64,000 bases of DNA. Source: Takifugu bimaculatus (Eukaryota; Chordata; Actinopteri; Tetraodontiformes; Tetraodontidae). Of this stretch, positions 1 to 10,600 are shown one piece after another. Location: the NCBI GenBank assembly GCA_004026145.2, contig CP034976.1, forward strand, positions 6,254,296 through 6,318,295. Reading direction: 5' to 3'. The notes below the pieces were generated by a model. That model saw only the letters and a program-made list of their open reading frames with translations, was not told the origin of the DNA and made no database searches. Within the stretch, counting starts at the first letter, position 1. Every line of letters starts with the position of its first letter. The translations under genes and the position numbers were made by a program.

Positions 1-459
1 TGAAATTGGTAATAACTGTTAATAAAATCTAGCTTCAATCTTTGCGCTTTTGTAACAAAGTTAAATGTATTGAGTGAACCACAGAAAAGGGTCGATTGTG
101 GGATTTATTAGTGGTAAATATTAGAACTGGTTTTTACAGGTGCAAGTGAGCAGTCAAGAATGGCTGCACATCATGTTAGAACTGATAATACCGGTGCTAT
201 TAGAGTTCAGAAAACGTTGTTTTTTACCATCTAAATGAGCAACATGGAGCCGCATAAATACAGCACCGATGTGAAAAACGCCCATAGACATTATTTCACG
301 TTAGAAATGTAGACTGTGGCTTTATTAAAATGAAGTAGATCGGGATCACGTCCCGTCAAGTTATTATTACACTATTATTAGCATATCTGGCGACGCTTCT
401 TCAGACATTTAACACCACGCAACGTCGACTGTAAAGTTTACAGCTTTCACCAGGCTCAC
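1..459 (-). other. depdc1: Part of intron 1 of the DEPDC1-family gene
   Basis: Read on the minus strand, the intron begins with GTGAGC at 459-454, directly after the CTG codon that ends exon 1, and runs out of the left edge of the window. I looked for the next exon, which in this family should resume with Trp-Asn-Glu and lead into the DEP domain (a FRAGMPLRKHR-like segment). I do not find it, so exon 2 lies outside. The intron is AT-rich with no recognisable repeat. Confidence follows from the exon call. Confidence 0.7.
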
Positions 460-507
460 CAGCTTAGTCGCCCTGTATGGTCCCGGTCCGATAACTTCCC
501 CTTCCAT
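460..507 (-). CDS. depdc1: DEP domain-containing protein 1 (DEPDC1A/B family), coding part of exon 1 (5' partial gene)
   Basis: Minus-strand reading from the ATG at 507 gives MEGEVIGPGPYRATKL, followed at once by a strong splice donor (CTG|GTGAGC, phase 0). Human DEPDC1A and DEPDC1B both begin with 16 residues ending PGPYRAT(K/R)L before WNE, so length, sequence and splice position all agree. The start context is strong (A at -3, G at +4). DEPDC1 proteins carry an N-terminal DEP domain and a RhoGAP-like domain and act in cell-cycle progression and mitosis; both domains are encoded outside this window. The paralogue is uncertain. The 'IGPGPY' stretch resembles DEPDC1B, while the Lys before the final Leu and the long gene-free upstream region resemble DEPDC1A, which in mammals is followed upstream by a large desert before LRRC7. 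The promoter just upstream supports a cell-cycle gene. Confidence 0.85.
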
Positions 508-535
508 TCTGGTGCCGAAACACCCAGTTTATCAT
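464..535 (-). other. Possible upstream ORF overlapping the depdc1 start codon (23 codons)
   Basis: A second ATG lies 28 nt upstream of the depdc1 start on the minus strand and is out of frame with it. Its frame runs 23 codons, passes through the true start and stops with TAA at 466-464, inside exon 1. The context of this upstream ATG is weak (C at -3, A at +4), whereas the main start is strong, so leaky scanning would be expected. It matters only if the transcription start lies upstream of 535, which the sequence does not prove. Confidence 0.35.
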
Positions 536-604
536 CTGAAAAAGGGCGAAAAATCAACTTTGATGAACTCTTCAGAGGCTGCGGCTAAACAGAGACGTTG
601 CTGC

Positions 605-670
605 TAACTTTGAATCTCCTGCGTCACCGCGGTTCTGCGATCTGATTGGGCGGGCAGCCGACCACGTGAC
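605..670 (-). promoter_or_regulatory. depdc1: Candidate depdc1 core promoter: CCAAT box, CHR element, GC box, E-box
   Basis: About 100-160 bp upstream of the depdc1 ATG lie an inverted CCAAT box (645-649), a GC box (GGGCGGG, 648-654), a palindromic E-box CACGTG (663-668) and a TTTGAA word (609-614) matching the cell-cycle genes homology region (CHR). The gap between CCAAT and CHR is 30 bp. A spacing of roughly 30 bp is characteristic of mitotic promoters bound by NF-Y together with the MuvB/DREAM complexes, and mammalian DEPDC1 genes are expressed in G2/M. There is no TATA box. The sites are seen; their function is inferred. Confidence 0.6.
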
Positions 671-2089
671 CAAGGCGTGGCCACATCCGTCACTCATTCT
701 GGATTCAAAACACACGAAATCTCGCTATTTGTGTGTTCTTTCTTACATAAAAAAATAATTAAAGGCTGGAATAATGTTTCCTAAATGAAGAGAGTTCAGT
801 TTATTATTAGCCGTTTGTCTGTGGACTGAACTTGGTGTGATATGTATGTTAAATGTTTAGAAAACTATCACGATATCCTGTTGATGGTTAGATTTATCAC
901 GTTTTCAGGTTATTCTTAACCATAAGTATGTTCAAAGATGGAGAAAGAGCAAAAGGGTAAAAAACAACAACAAAAAACCCTGTAGTAGAGGACAGTTTAA
1001 TGTCCACAGCTCGAACCCTAATGTCCGTCTCGCCTGTAGCTTGGATACAAAAGTATCTGAATGTAGGTTAATTTCATTTGTATGCCACTCCTGAAGGCAG
1101 GATGCAATGCTCCAAATTGTTCCTAAGTACCCATAATTATTCAGGCCATATAGTTTGGGACACTTTATCACCTTTATTACAGGAATAGAAGGCAATCTAG
1201 GTGTCTGCATCCCTTTCAAAGCCCATACTGAAATGTGAGTGTTTTGGTAGCTGCTCACTGGCTGTGAATAAATCAGCGCTGACACGACTCTGAGATCCAG
1301 AGTCTTGGTCTGGTAACTTCTGCTGTCTGTGAATTTTATTGCCCAAAATCCAAGTCGTGGCCTTCTGAAGGTGGCATGGCTCTAATGAACGGTCAATAAA
1401 CCCAGAGACAGCCACGTCGTCCACATTCAAGCCCAGGTTGCGTTCGTTTAGAAAGATAGAGATGGATTTCAAGAGAGGGAGACAGAGGCTGCTGTCAAAT
1501 CAGCGAAACAACTGCTTTAATGAGGGTAAAGGGATGGAGGCTGGTCAAAAGACTTATAAGTCCTACTTTGTGATTTATGTAAACCAAAAGTCTGTGGTTG
1601 TTCAGTTTGAACTGGCTTTAAACCCTCTACAGAGGGCTTTAAAAAAAATACCACTGTTAATAATGTAATCCTGTGTTGAAATCCGTCATTGCTATTAATC
1701 CTTTATTTCACCAATTAACAATTTGTCAGAAATCCCAGTGTGGAGCCTTTCCTTCGTCAGCCCAAGACCACAAGAGAAATATCTTTTAATGTAGCAAACG
1801 TTCCAATAGCCGCCTTTATCTTGAAATACAACCTTCACTGCTCGGATAAGAATCACACACCAGAGCAAAGAAGTATCTCCGAAGCATGCCTCCCAGGGAT
1901 TAAATCAAGAAGAAATGAAGGGCAGTGGGAAATATGTTTAAAGGCTGTCTGTAGTGTTTAGGGGATTTATGAAAGAATCATCAACATTCAAAGAATGATT
2001 CTCTTAAGATCCAACATCAATCAGCATTCTTGGGATGCGGAGGAACCACCGGCTCCTGAGGTTCCTGGTACTTTAGAACACTCAACATG
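671..2089. other. Non-coding interval upstream of depdc1
   Basis: This interval has no exon with both splice signals, and the short frames on both strands have no protein-like composition. The sequence is AT-rich. A small 8-bp inverted repeat (AGAATCAT and ATGATTCT) lies at about 1974-2002. Nothing else stands out before the LINE tail. Confidence 0.5.
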
Positions 2090-2489
2090 AGTCCACAGCA
2101 ACAGGTATCGGTACTTCTTCTGCAGCTCTCAGGCAAAAACCAGCAAGATTTCCACCTAATTCGGACCAAAACCTCCCGCTACATGAACAGCTTCTTCCCC
2201 TCTGCCATCAGGCTGCTGAACACCAAGTGACTTATCACTTAAGCACCACGTACAGCAGCCAGTCGGACCCATGAACATCACATTACTCCTGCATTGACCT
2301 GCACTATTTCTTACCATTTATGTATATACTGTATATATGTCTTATTTTATTTTATTTATCTTATTCTAGTGTTGTGTTCTTATGTTGAATGTCGCAGCGT
2401 CACACCAAGACAAATTCCTAGTTTGTGTAATACTGTGTATTACATGAACAATGGCAATAAACCTAATTCAATTCAATTCAATTCAATTC
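2090..2489 (+). mobile_element. 3' end of a non-LTR retrotransposon (L2/CR1-type LINE), 5'-truncated
   Basis: The plus strand encodes the last residues of a LINE reverse-transcriptase ORF: ...IRTKTSRYMNSFFPSAIRLLNTK and a stop, codons 2150-2230. This is a C-terminal signature seen repeatedly in fish LINEs. An AT-rich 3' UTR follows, then CAATAAA near 2455-2461 and a tail of five AATTC units (2465-2489). That layout, a short 3' UTR ending in a small tandem repeat rather than poly-A, is typical of the L2/CR1 clades. Only the very end survives, as expected from 5' truncation during target-primed insertion. The upstream boundary is approximate, and the clade is an inference from the tail style. 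Confidence 0.75.
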
Positions 2490-3498
2490 TAATATCACCA
2501 ACAGCCGCTTTATTATGCTCAAAGTTGCAGTTTCCACCAAGCTGACAGCCTGTCCTGAGGGCAGCGCTGCAGGACTGATCTCTGTTGGCATTTAGAATAT
2601 TATCTTTGCTCAGCCTTATCGATGTGCCTACAGCCACAGCACCGAAATGACAATCATGAGAGAAAATTCCACCAATAATGTGGGGCTGTTGTCTGGCATT
2701 AATGGATGCTGCATACAACAGTCAGTAAAGTGGCTGTAGAGTTAGGATCCAGCCAATAATCACATCCTGCTGCTGTTGATTGCGGGTGATTGAAGCTCAG
2801 CACAGAGGCAGATCGCCCTCGTCAATAGTGAGAAAATGCTGGGCTTGTCATATAGATAATTGATGCCTGTGCAGCATCTGGCGGAAAATGGCATTTAAAA
2901 AAATGAAACTTGTGCAGAGAATCAGGGACTAATGGAAGGGTGTTGATGCTTTTAAGGTGATCCTGATGTCTCTTAATGAAACTGTGAATGAATCGTTGCA
3001 CAATGCTCATGAACTCTGAAGGTCAAAGTCACTGCACTTTTGGGTAATTTGCAGGTGCAGAGCAGCTTTTCAAAGAGAAAATGTGTCCCTTTGTTAGAAT
3101 GTTTCGTGCGCCCTGAATAATAAGCAGAACAGGAAATAGTAATTTACCAATTTGAATTTGAGATAATTACGCACTATTCAGTTTGATAGGTGCTGTTGAG
3201 AGTTCAGACACTGACCCCATAATCTCTACATGTGTCTGTTTGTTCATCTGGTCCCCATTACACCAGCAATGCTTCTGCCAACCAGTGAACCAATGATCAC
3301 TTATGTGATGAGGATTTTATTTAGATTAGATTAGATTATTTGGTGTGTTAATATACCCACCATCTCTATGAAAGAAGCATACAACGCACGGTACATATGG
3401 ATGTAGTACCATATTTCTGGCTATAGGAGGCGCATCAAACCATCCGCTCATCTCACAAAAACCAACCCCCCCCAACAAGTTGCTTTATATATACAGTA
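2490..3498. other. Non-coding interval, no recognised feature
   Basis: This is unique-looking AT-rich sequence. A short run of TTAGA units occurs at about 3322-3340. I see no exon, RNA gene or transposon here. Confidence 0.4.
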
Positions 3499-3567
3499 TA
3501 TGTGTGTGTGTGTGTGTGTGTGTATGTACAGTATGTATGTATGTATGTATGTATGTATGTATGTATG

Positions 3568-3597
<30 letters not shown>
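3499..3597. repeat. Compound microsatellite (TG)n-(TATG)n
   Basis: A TG run at 3500-3523 is followed, after a short ATGTACAG interruption, by about 17 units of TATG (3531-3597). The reading frames across it are pure repeat translation and are not genes. Confidence 0.97.
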
Positions 3598-3600
<3 letters not shown>

Positions 3601-4433
3601 CAACAATTTCTCCATAAATACAGGTGCAAGTCAAAGTGATCTTGGACTTTAGCTGTGAAAAGCTAATTTGTCTAAGTTTTGATAGCCCCAGCTGCGAGTC
3701 TTGTCCCACCTGAACGCCTCATGAAGGATTGTTTTTAGGTGTCATGTTCACAGAGTGCTTGATTTAAACCATTAAGTAGAACAAGGTCAATCTTATTTAA
3801 AATGCCACCTTTTTTCTTGGGGGATGTGGGTCGTCATGGAAATGGAGCAGCTTTTACATCTGGGGTTGGAGTCCAATTAGATCTAATCAGGATGTCTGTC
3901 TCTGTCAGCCGGAGATGCACTTCACCGCCTGTCTGGAGCATAAAAGAAACAGCTTCTATTCATCATTATTCAGAATCAAACCTTAGCCACAGCCTTGCTG
4001 ATGCTGCTGTGTCTGTTTTTATATTTGTTTTTGCATTATTTATGATGCAAATGTTAGCTGAATCCTGTGCTTTAGTACACACGGTGTGGGTTGGATTTAA
4101 GAAAGAATAAAACATATAGAGATGATGTATGAGCCAAGAGAGGATGAGATGAAGTTGTGCTTCTTCTTGAGATTCATTTAGATAACAATTCAATTAAATA
4201 TACATCAGTATTGCATGTGCTGACAGCATGGCGTCAATGAGTATGCAAAAACCTCTGACTGCTGGGACTCTGCAGAGTTTAGGTAGTGTTTTAGCGACCT
4301 CTGCCGGTCAGACCCGTCCAACGCTTCACCTCTAATTTGGTGAAATGGGACAACAGGCCAGTAGATAACAGCCATGGTGCGTTCAAGTTGGAGACTCTTC
4401 AGCTCAAGACCTGTCTACGCTTCCCTTTGTTTA
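3598..4433. other. Non-coding interval, no recognised feature
   Basis: This is unique sequence without splice-flanked open frames. A 102-codon plus-strand frame (3802-4110) has no recognisable domain and overlaps an opposite frame of similar length, so I treat both as chance. Confidence 0.4.
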
Positions 4434-4634
<201 letters not shown>

Positions 4635-5756
4635 GTAGTTTCTATAATTGACCGCTTGATGGCAGCAGCAGGCTGCGTACCTTAGTGAGGAATCGTCTCA
4701 AAAACACACACACATACTTTGTGGAATATGTCCCATTTCGTTGAGCAACATAAAAACAACCAGATCTGCTTGTTTATTGAGATAGGTTGTATATTTGGCT
4801 CCTTTTTAATCCAACTTTAGGTTACAATATGTTGTGGGTTTAGGTTCACTTAAATGTATTTGATTGACACATATTTTGTTTTTTTTTCCATCTCTTTTCC
4901 TGCTGTATAAATCTTCCACGGTTCAGCTCAGTCAGAAATGAATGCAAAAGTTGCAAAGAAAGTTCCTACACTGGTTTTCATTCTGGAGAAAGGCTCATTT
5001 AATTATTTCCTGTTGACTTGTTTGTGAAGAGTGGTTGAGATCAAAATTCAATGAAGAAGAAAAAAAAAACCCAACTAAAGTGAAATAAGAAAAACAAAAA
5101 TAGCCCTGTGTCCCCAGCCTGGAGGTACAGAATGCCATTTGTGTTTCATTATTTATAAGCTATACACTTTGTTTTTTCCCCAAGTCTCGCCCTTTGCTGC
5201 TGCTGCTCAGAATTATGCACCGCCTGTAGTGGAGCTGCTCTGCCTCACTGCACACAAAATCAACAATTCCGCCAAAGCCGAGTATCCTTCTCCAGCCTGG
5301 GACAAGATGGCAAGGCCTCTTCTGATGACATCATCATTGCTGTCACACTCACTGTGGACGGACGCCCGTGGGTAGAGCGGCGTCACGGGCCGCTACACCC
5401 GCACGTCTGCTCCTTCCTTCCCTTTTATCCCATCACAAAAGTGTCTCCCATTAGAGAGCCCCGCGGCGTCGCTCTGTGGCGGCAGATTATTCGTGATGAC
5501 TTCATTTTAATCACATTCTGTTTAATTTTCTTTTATCGCCACGGCGCCACGCTGCACTGGCTGGGGAGTGTTCCACAAGTGGGTGGAGGCGTGCGGGGCA
5601 CCCAAATTGGGGTCTGTCTTTTTTTTGCACAATTGGAGGGAAAACATGATTTCTCCTCATGGTTAACACGACCAGAATCGCGTTATTGTGGGAATTTATG
5701 TCATTTTAATGAGCTCAATTTTCCTTCAAGTATGAAAATCACCGTGCAAATGCCTG
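4635..5756. other. Non-coding interval, no recognised feature
   Basis: This is mostly unique sequence. GC content rises at about 5330-5620, which produces long chance frames (5354-5890) that run into the SINE remnant. No exon boundary pair supports them. Confidence 0.4.
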
Positions 5757-5985
5757 TGTGTTTAACAGAAGGTGCTCGGTTCAAATCCCGCCAGGAGATT
5801 TTCTTTGTGGAGTTTCCATGCTGTCCCTATATCCGAGTGGGGTCGCTCCTCGTTCTCGCTTGCTCCCGCAGTCCAAAGACCTGCATTTAGGTGGTTTAGT
5901 GACTCCAAACTAACCACAGGCATGAACCAGGATCCTGGTGAATACCGGGGGCCTCTTCATGGTTGTGTCCCCACCGCGAGGTTGG
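5757..5985 (+). mobile_element. SINE-like remnant with tRNA-type B box
   Basis: A perfect pol III B-box word (GGTTCAAATCC, 5778-5788) is followed by 'TGTGGAGTTTCCATG' (about 5806-5820), then 'GCAGTCCAAAGACCTGCA' (5869-5886) and 'GTGACTCCAAACTAACCACAGG' spread over about 5899-5921. In this order these are the landmarks of a very abundant fish short repeat (…GTGGAGTTTGCATG…CAGTCCAAAGACATGCA…GTGACTCTAAATTG…). The copy is well diverged, and after about 5935 the match becomes loose. The family name is not certain to me. Confidence 0.65.
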
Positions 5986-6337
5986 ACCCCTCTGACGACT
6001 TCATGACATTCAAAGTTTGGCCAAAGAGACATTTTAAACTTGTGACACTTATATCAACACAAAACAAGACAGGCAGTTGCCATGTTTCTGGCTTTGTGGG
6101 TTTGTGTATGGTGTTTCGTGCTATGAACTGGAGGAGAAGGGACGTTTTTGAGCTGATCTTGCTCCCTAACCTGGAACAGGGACTCCGTTAGGCCCTGTAA
6201 AAGTTTGGGGGAGGTTCCTGAGTTGGAGACATCACCACCAGCCCTGTAAAACTGCACCTTATGTTTGTCCAGTGAGGAGCTAGCCATCCCAACACCCTCA
6301 ATACCATCCTCTGGGACATGCTTCAGACCCCCCCACA

Positions 6338-6372
6338 AATCTGTTAAGGGATAAATGATGGATGGATGGATT
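6338..6372 (+). repeat. Short GGAT-repeat tail, possibly the 3' end of the same SINE-like family
   Basis: 'GGGATAAATGATGGATGGATGGAT' style sequence resembles the usual end of the fish short repeat (…GGATAAGCGG…ATGGATGGATGG). If it belongs to the copy starting at 5757, about 350 bp of foreign or diverged sequence lies between them. It could equally be an independent fragment. Confidence 0.4.
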
Positions 6373-7081
6373 TGAAAGTCCCAAGAACCTATTTCCAACT
6401 GGTCTCCCCTCCCCCACTAGAACTACCTTTCATTTCCATCAGGTATTCCAGTTCTGGTTCCTACCCTGCAGTGTAACCAGGTACCTTTATAACAAATTAA
6501 ATACTAAAACGGAGAAGTCACTCAGTTCCTTTAGTTACCGTTTGGACCAGTAAAGTTAAATTATTGAGTTCTTGTATCAGTGAGTCATTTGCATGCTTGT
6601 GCAGAATCCCTTATTCTGCCTCGAAGGTTAATGAGGAATTGACCAGATCGCAGAAATAGGAAAAGAAACTTTAATGAACAGTGTGAGTGAGCAGCAGCTG
6701 TTTTGCCGCTGCAGAAGGCTCCTCGCTGGTGTTTGGAGTCTCAGATCAAGGTCAAAAGTGTATAGACACACTCAGAGAAACATGGTTCTCTCAGACATGG
6801 CAGCGGGCCAAAATAAATAACCCGCCCTTAGAGTGTCGGCGGAACCGCAAGAAACCCAAGACCCCGGTCCAGGCCCATCGGCGTTCGCTCAGGGGGCTAT
6901 CAGCCAATGACTCGCTGAAATTTTAATTGTCTGAATGCATCGTGTGGTTTGGAAACCAAGTCAAATCAGGCAGGATCGTCCTCCCCCGCTGACACCCACC
7001 CAGGGGAGAGCTGCTTTCTGATCAGGATTTCATTTATTTATTTGAACTGGCTCTGATTTCACACTCAGGTGACACCAAAGT
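6373..7081. other. Non-coding interval, no recognised feature
   Basis: This is unique sequence with no splice-flanked frame. The stretch 6376-6480 contains repeated AGAAC, GGTTCC and AGGTA words in both orientations and might be a decayed small DNA transposon. I could not find convincing ends. Confidence 0.35.
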
Positions 7082-7111
7082 TGTGTGTGTGTGTGTGTGT
7101 GTATGTGTGTG
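7082..7111. repeat. (TG)n microsatellite, one A interruption
   Basis: This is a 30-bp TG run with a single TATG break, followed by a G-rich bend. Confidence 0.95.
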
Positions 7112-7259
7112 GGAGGGGCAGATGACTTTGTATGGGAAGGTAATTCAAGTGTCTGCATGCTTCGATCCTGGGAGATAAGAGGGGCGATAAGAGACAGGTG
7201 TCGTGTGGAAGAGATGACATCCAAAATGAAACTCAATCACCAATGCTCAGTCAAAATGC

Positions 7260-7514
7260 TGCCTGTGGAGGAGCTTCACCTGTGGAGGGGTTTCACCTGT
7301 GGAGGTGCTTCACCTGTGGAGGGGTTTCACCTGTGGAGGTGCTTCACCTGTGGAGGTGCTTCACCTGTGGAGGTGTTTCACCTGTGGAGGGGTTTCACCT
7401 GTGGAGGTGCTTCACCTGTGGAGGTGCTTCACCTGTGGAGGTGTTTCACCTGTGGAGGTGCTTCACCTGTGGAGGTGTTTCACCTGTGGAGGTGCTTCAC
7501 CTGTGGAGGGGTTT
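7260..7514 (+). repeat. 17-bp minisatellite with an in-register CACCTG box in every unit
   Basis: Fifteen units of a 17-bp sequence (consensus CACCTGTGGAGGTGCTT) lie head to tail. CACCTG starts at 7277 and recurs every 17 bp up to 7498, 14 times with no indel; the first unit (7260) is degenerate (TGCCTG). Variation is confined to two places, GGTG versus GGGG and GCTT versus GTTT. As 17 is not a multiple of three, all three plus-strand frames stay open and give 'HLWRCFTCGGASPVEV'-like translations, which are not genes. The variant order could support length typing. Confidence 0.97.
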
Positions 7515-7574
7515 GGATTTTGTGCTGCTTTCAATAGCTGTAGTACTACAGTGAGCAGGAGTAGTATCACTTTG

Positions 7575-7577
<3 letters not shown>

Positions 7578-7655
<78 letters not shown>
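7578..7655. repeat. (CA)39 microsatellite
   Basis: This is an uninterrupted 78-bp AC/CA run, about 65 bp after the 17-bp minisatellite. It is long and pure enough to be highly polymorphic and potentially Z-DNA forming. Confidence 0.98.
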
Positions 7656-7659
<4 letters not shown>

Positions 7660-10600
7660 TTAGGTGATCTACAGAGGCAGGTTGTCCTCATGGAACCTGT
7701 TGGGCTGGTTTAAAACTTGGCTTTTATGAAACAATTTCTTCTGAGCAAATTGCAAGAAACTGATAATCAATTGAATAAATTCCACTAATGGATCCACTAA
7801 TGGATCATTCTTACTATTATGTAATAATTTCAAAAAGTCACAAATTTCGAGGATTCATTGCAGGATTTTGTGTGTTTTTCAGTCATAGTCTCTGCGATTT
7901 AAATATTCACTAAATACCCTGTGACAAAACACAAACACTTTCTGTCCAGTTAAAACTGCCTGAGGAGTAACAATGATCTGGGAATAACTGAGCAGAACTC
8001 CTCTAAAGCAGGAGAAATAGGACCTACTTTTCACTCCAATTTTTCCTCTTTGTATTTTGGGCCCGTCGTTGCAGGTGTACTGCCCTCCTCCAGTAGATGT
8101 CAGCTTTGCTTTAGAAAAAGCCCGCAGCCACCTGCCACCTGCACGCACTCCAAACATGCGTGCATGTGTGCTGGTGGATGGCAAACTGATGTCACGCATG
8201 CAGTCCTTCCATTTTTAAAACGAATCTAAGACAGGACTCAAACTCTTCTGATAAGTTTATTCCTAAAGGTATCGGCTGTACGGAAGCCCGGAGGTCCATT
8301 TCTGTAGGGCTACGATTTTGTAAATGATTTCACACTCTCCTTTTATATGCAAATCTCTTCAGAAATGTCAGTAGTTTTATCTCATTTTGTGTCAGGAGCG
8401 CCCAGTTTTATGATGCGTTTATTCTGAAATGATGCCTTCATCGCATAAACACGCGGAAAATCTTTTGACAGCCATGTTTTTTGGACAGGGAATGTTTATT
8501 TTGAGAGCACTCAGCTGTCAGTCGCACATGCCCGTTCACATTATTTTGAAAAGGCTTGGACTCAAGTGCCGGCGATGGTGATCGCACAGGGAGATAAAGA
8601 CAACGCTGCTTTTTTAACTGAATCACGTGCCGATGTCCACACAAACGTTTCACAGTGCATGTTAAAAACGTTCCACGCTGGACAATCTCCGACTGGGTTC
8701 CTGGTGATGGAAAGACTGTAAATACTGAAAACACCAAGATTTTTCATGGTTTTAGCTCATTTGGGATGAGGTGTTCTTGTACCTAAGGCATTATTTAGTA
8801 TTTTATGAGATCATTTCAAATATCTGCAGGAGTTCTTCATGTTGATCATCATTTTTAGTGCTGGGAGTCAGAATTCATGAATCCCAGGGAATGTTTGTAT
8901 CAGTGTGTCTAAAAAATCCTTAGAACAGGAAGAGGAGACGCCTGCGTATCAACAAACTCTAACAGCATTTAAAATGACCTAAAATGATCATGCAATGAAG
9001 CTGGTTTGCAATCAAGTTTCTCATTGTTTACCCTTTTTTTTGGAGGAAGGGGGGCGTTTTGGATGTAAAATGTGGCCAAATGTTGCAGAAAACAAGAAGA
9101 GCAAAGCATCAGAACACAACTGCTTCTGCTCCGACTCCACTTCTCTTTCCGGGGCCCTTTTCTGTCACCGGGGAGGTTATCCTGTAGGCTGCGTTACACA
9201 CAGTCGTGGCGCGCCCCGAGCAGAGGAGCTGGCACATACATCACTGGACTGCGTGTCAGGGCGATTACTGGATAAAGATCACTATATGACACTTTTCCTT
9301 TTCTGTGCTGGCTCAGTGAACAGAGGGAAAGCTCCTGCTGCCCAGCGTGCCCCCGTCTACGTTATTGATCGCAAGTCTTGCACCTCTTCAGCCTCTTAGA
9401 GAAAAATCATTTTGTCAGAACATTACACAATGCACAGATTTTGTTCTTTTCTTGAGATGATCTATATCTGACTGTTGAGCAGGGATAGCACCATCATCAC
9501 TTCTAAGCCTTTTGCCTCTATCAGGACATGCGTTAGACCCGTGTGAGGGTGTAAAAAATGAGTTAAAAACAATCAGCTTCACTGTATCGCAGAGTTTTAA
9601 GATGAACTTGTTTCTGCAGAGGCTCCTGGAAACAGGCATTTAGTGGGGGTTATTTTTGTTTTCTTTAATTTACTTGGTGAACACGTAGGAGGTTCTGTGT
9701 TTGCTTTGAGTGATGAAACGGAACTTTTTTAAAATGAATATTGCTTTCAAAAGCAACACCTCGCGCTTGTGTGCGGTATTAGCGCGTATTGCAGACCCTG
9801 CTGAGGTGTTCTATTTTTCTTCCCTCCCAATGTCCTCTTTCCTGGTAGTGCTAAAGGGTGAGTGGGGAATTATTACCCTTAATCTTTTCTGTTCCCTTCT
9901 CCGATGGCTAGGAACAAATCAATAGTGCAAACAAAAGCATTTTTATATATGCAGTTATTAGGTCAGGCGCTACAGTACGCTACACATTGATCGTAGCCAC
10001 AGCTGAGGCTTCCAATGGGGCTGGCGCTCCCCCCACCTCCTCCCCGCCGGGGGACTTTGTGGGAATCATAAATAATACGTGCTAATGAGATATGAATTGA
10101 TTACGTGGGGAAAAGCTTGGCGCTCTCAATCCATCACCCTAAATGATGTTTAACAATAGATTACCAGCCAATAATTCCTCCAATATGAGATTAAATAAAA
10201 TAGCAGGGCCGTTTTCAGCGGGCTGCCCCTCCTCCTCCTGCAGCGGGCGGAAATAAATCTGATCAATTACTGTACCATCAATCCGTTTTTCACCGCTAAG
10301 GACATTATTATTTCATTTAGGGCGTGTTCATGCATCATAGATTATTTCATTTTACTCAGTCGATGTGGAGACGTGCAGTATTTCATGTTACCCACTGGGG
10401 TTTACGCTGAAGTGGGGTTTTAATGGAGTACATAGAGCTCCCGAATGCAGCCACGGATGTCACCTGGATGCAGTTGGACATACCTCACATGCATACGTCC
10501 ACTGCAAACATATTCCTTTTTTCCCCCCTCCGAGGTGGATGTATACATTTTGTCTTTGCTGTCCTCGGGCAGCTGACAGACAATGAGAAAATGGTTCTTC

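Noticed and set aside
5778..5788. Pol III B box as a tRNA gene
   Set aside because: No cloverleaf can be drawn around it; downstream landmarks identify a SINE-like repeat.
5354..5890. 178-codon plus-strand frame
   Set aside because: It runs into the SINE-like remnant, has no domain, and overlaps another frame of the same kind.
7260..7514. Regular short repeats resembling a CRISPR array
   Set aside because: The unit is 17 bp and directly head to tail with no spacers, in a vertebrate context: a minisatellite.
7085..7667. Three plus-strand frames of 118-150 codons with repeated HLWRCFTCGGASPVEV units
   Set aside because: They are the same 17-bp minisatellite read in three frames; there is no independent coding evidence.
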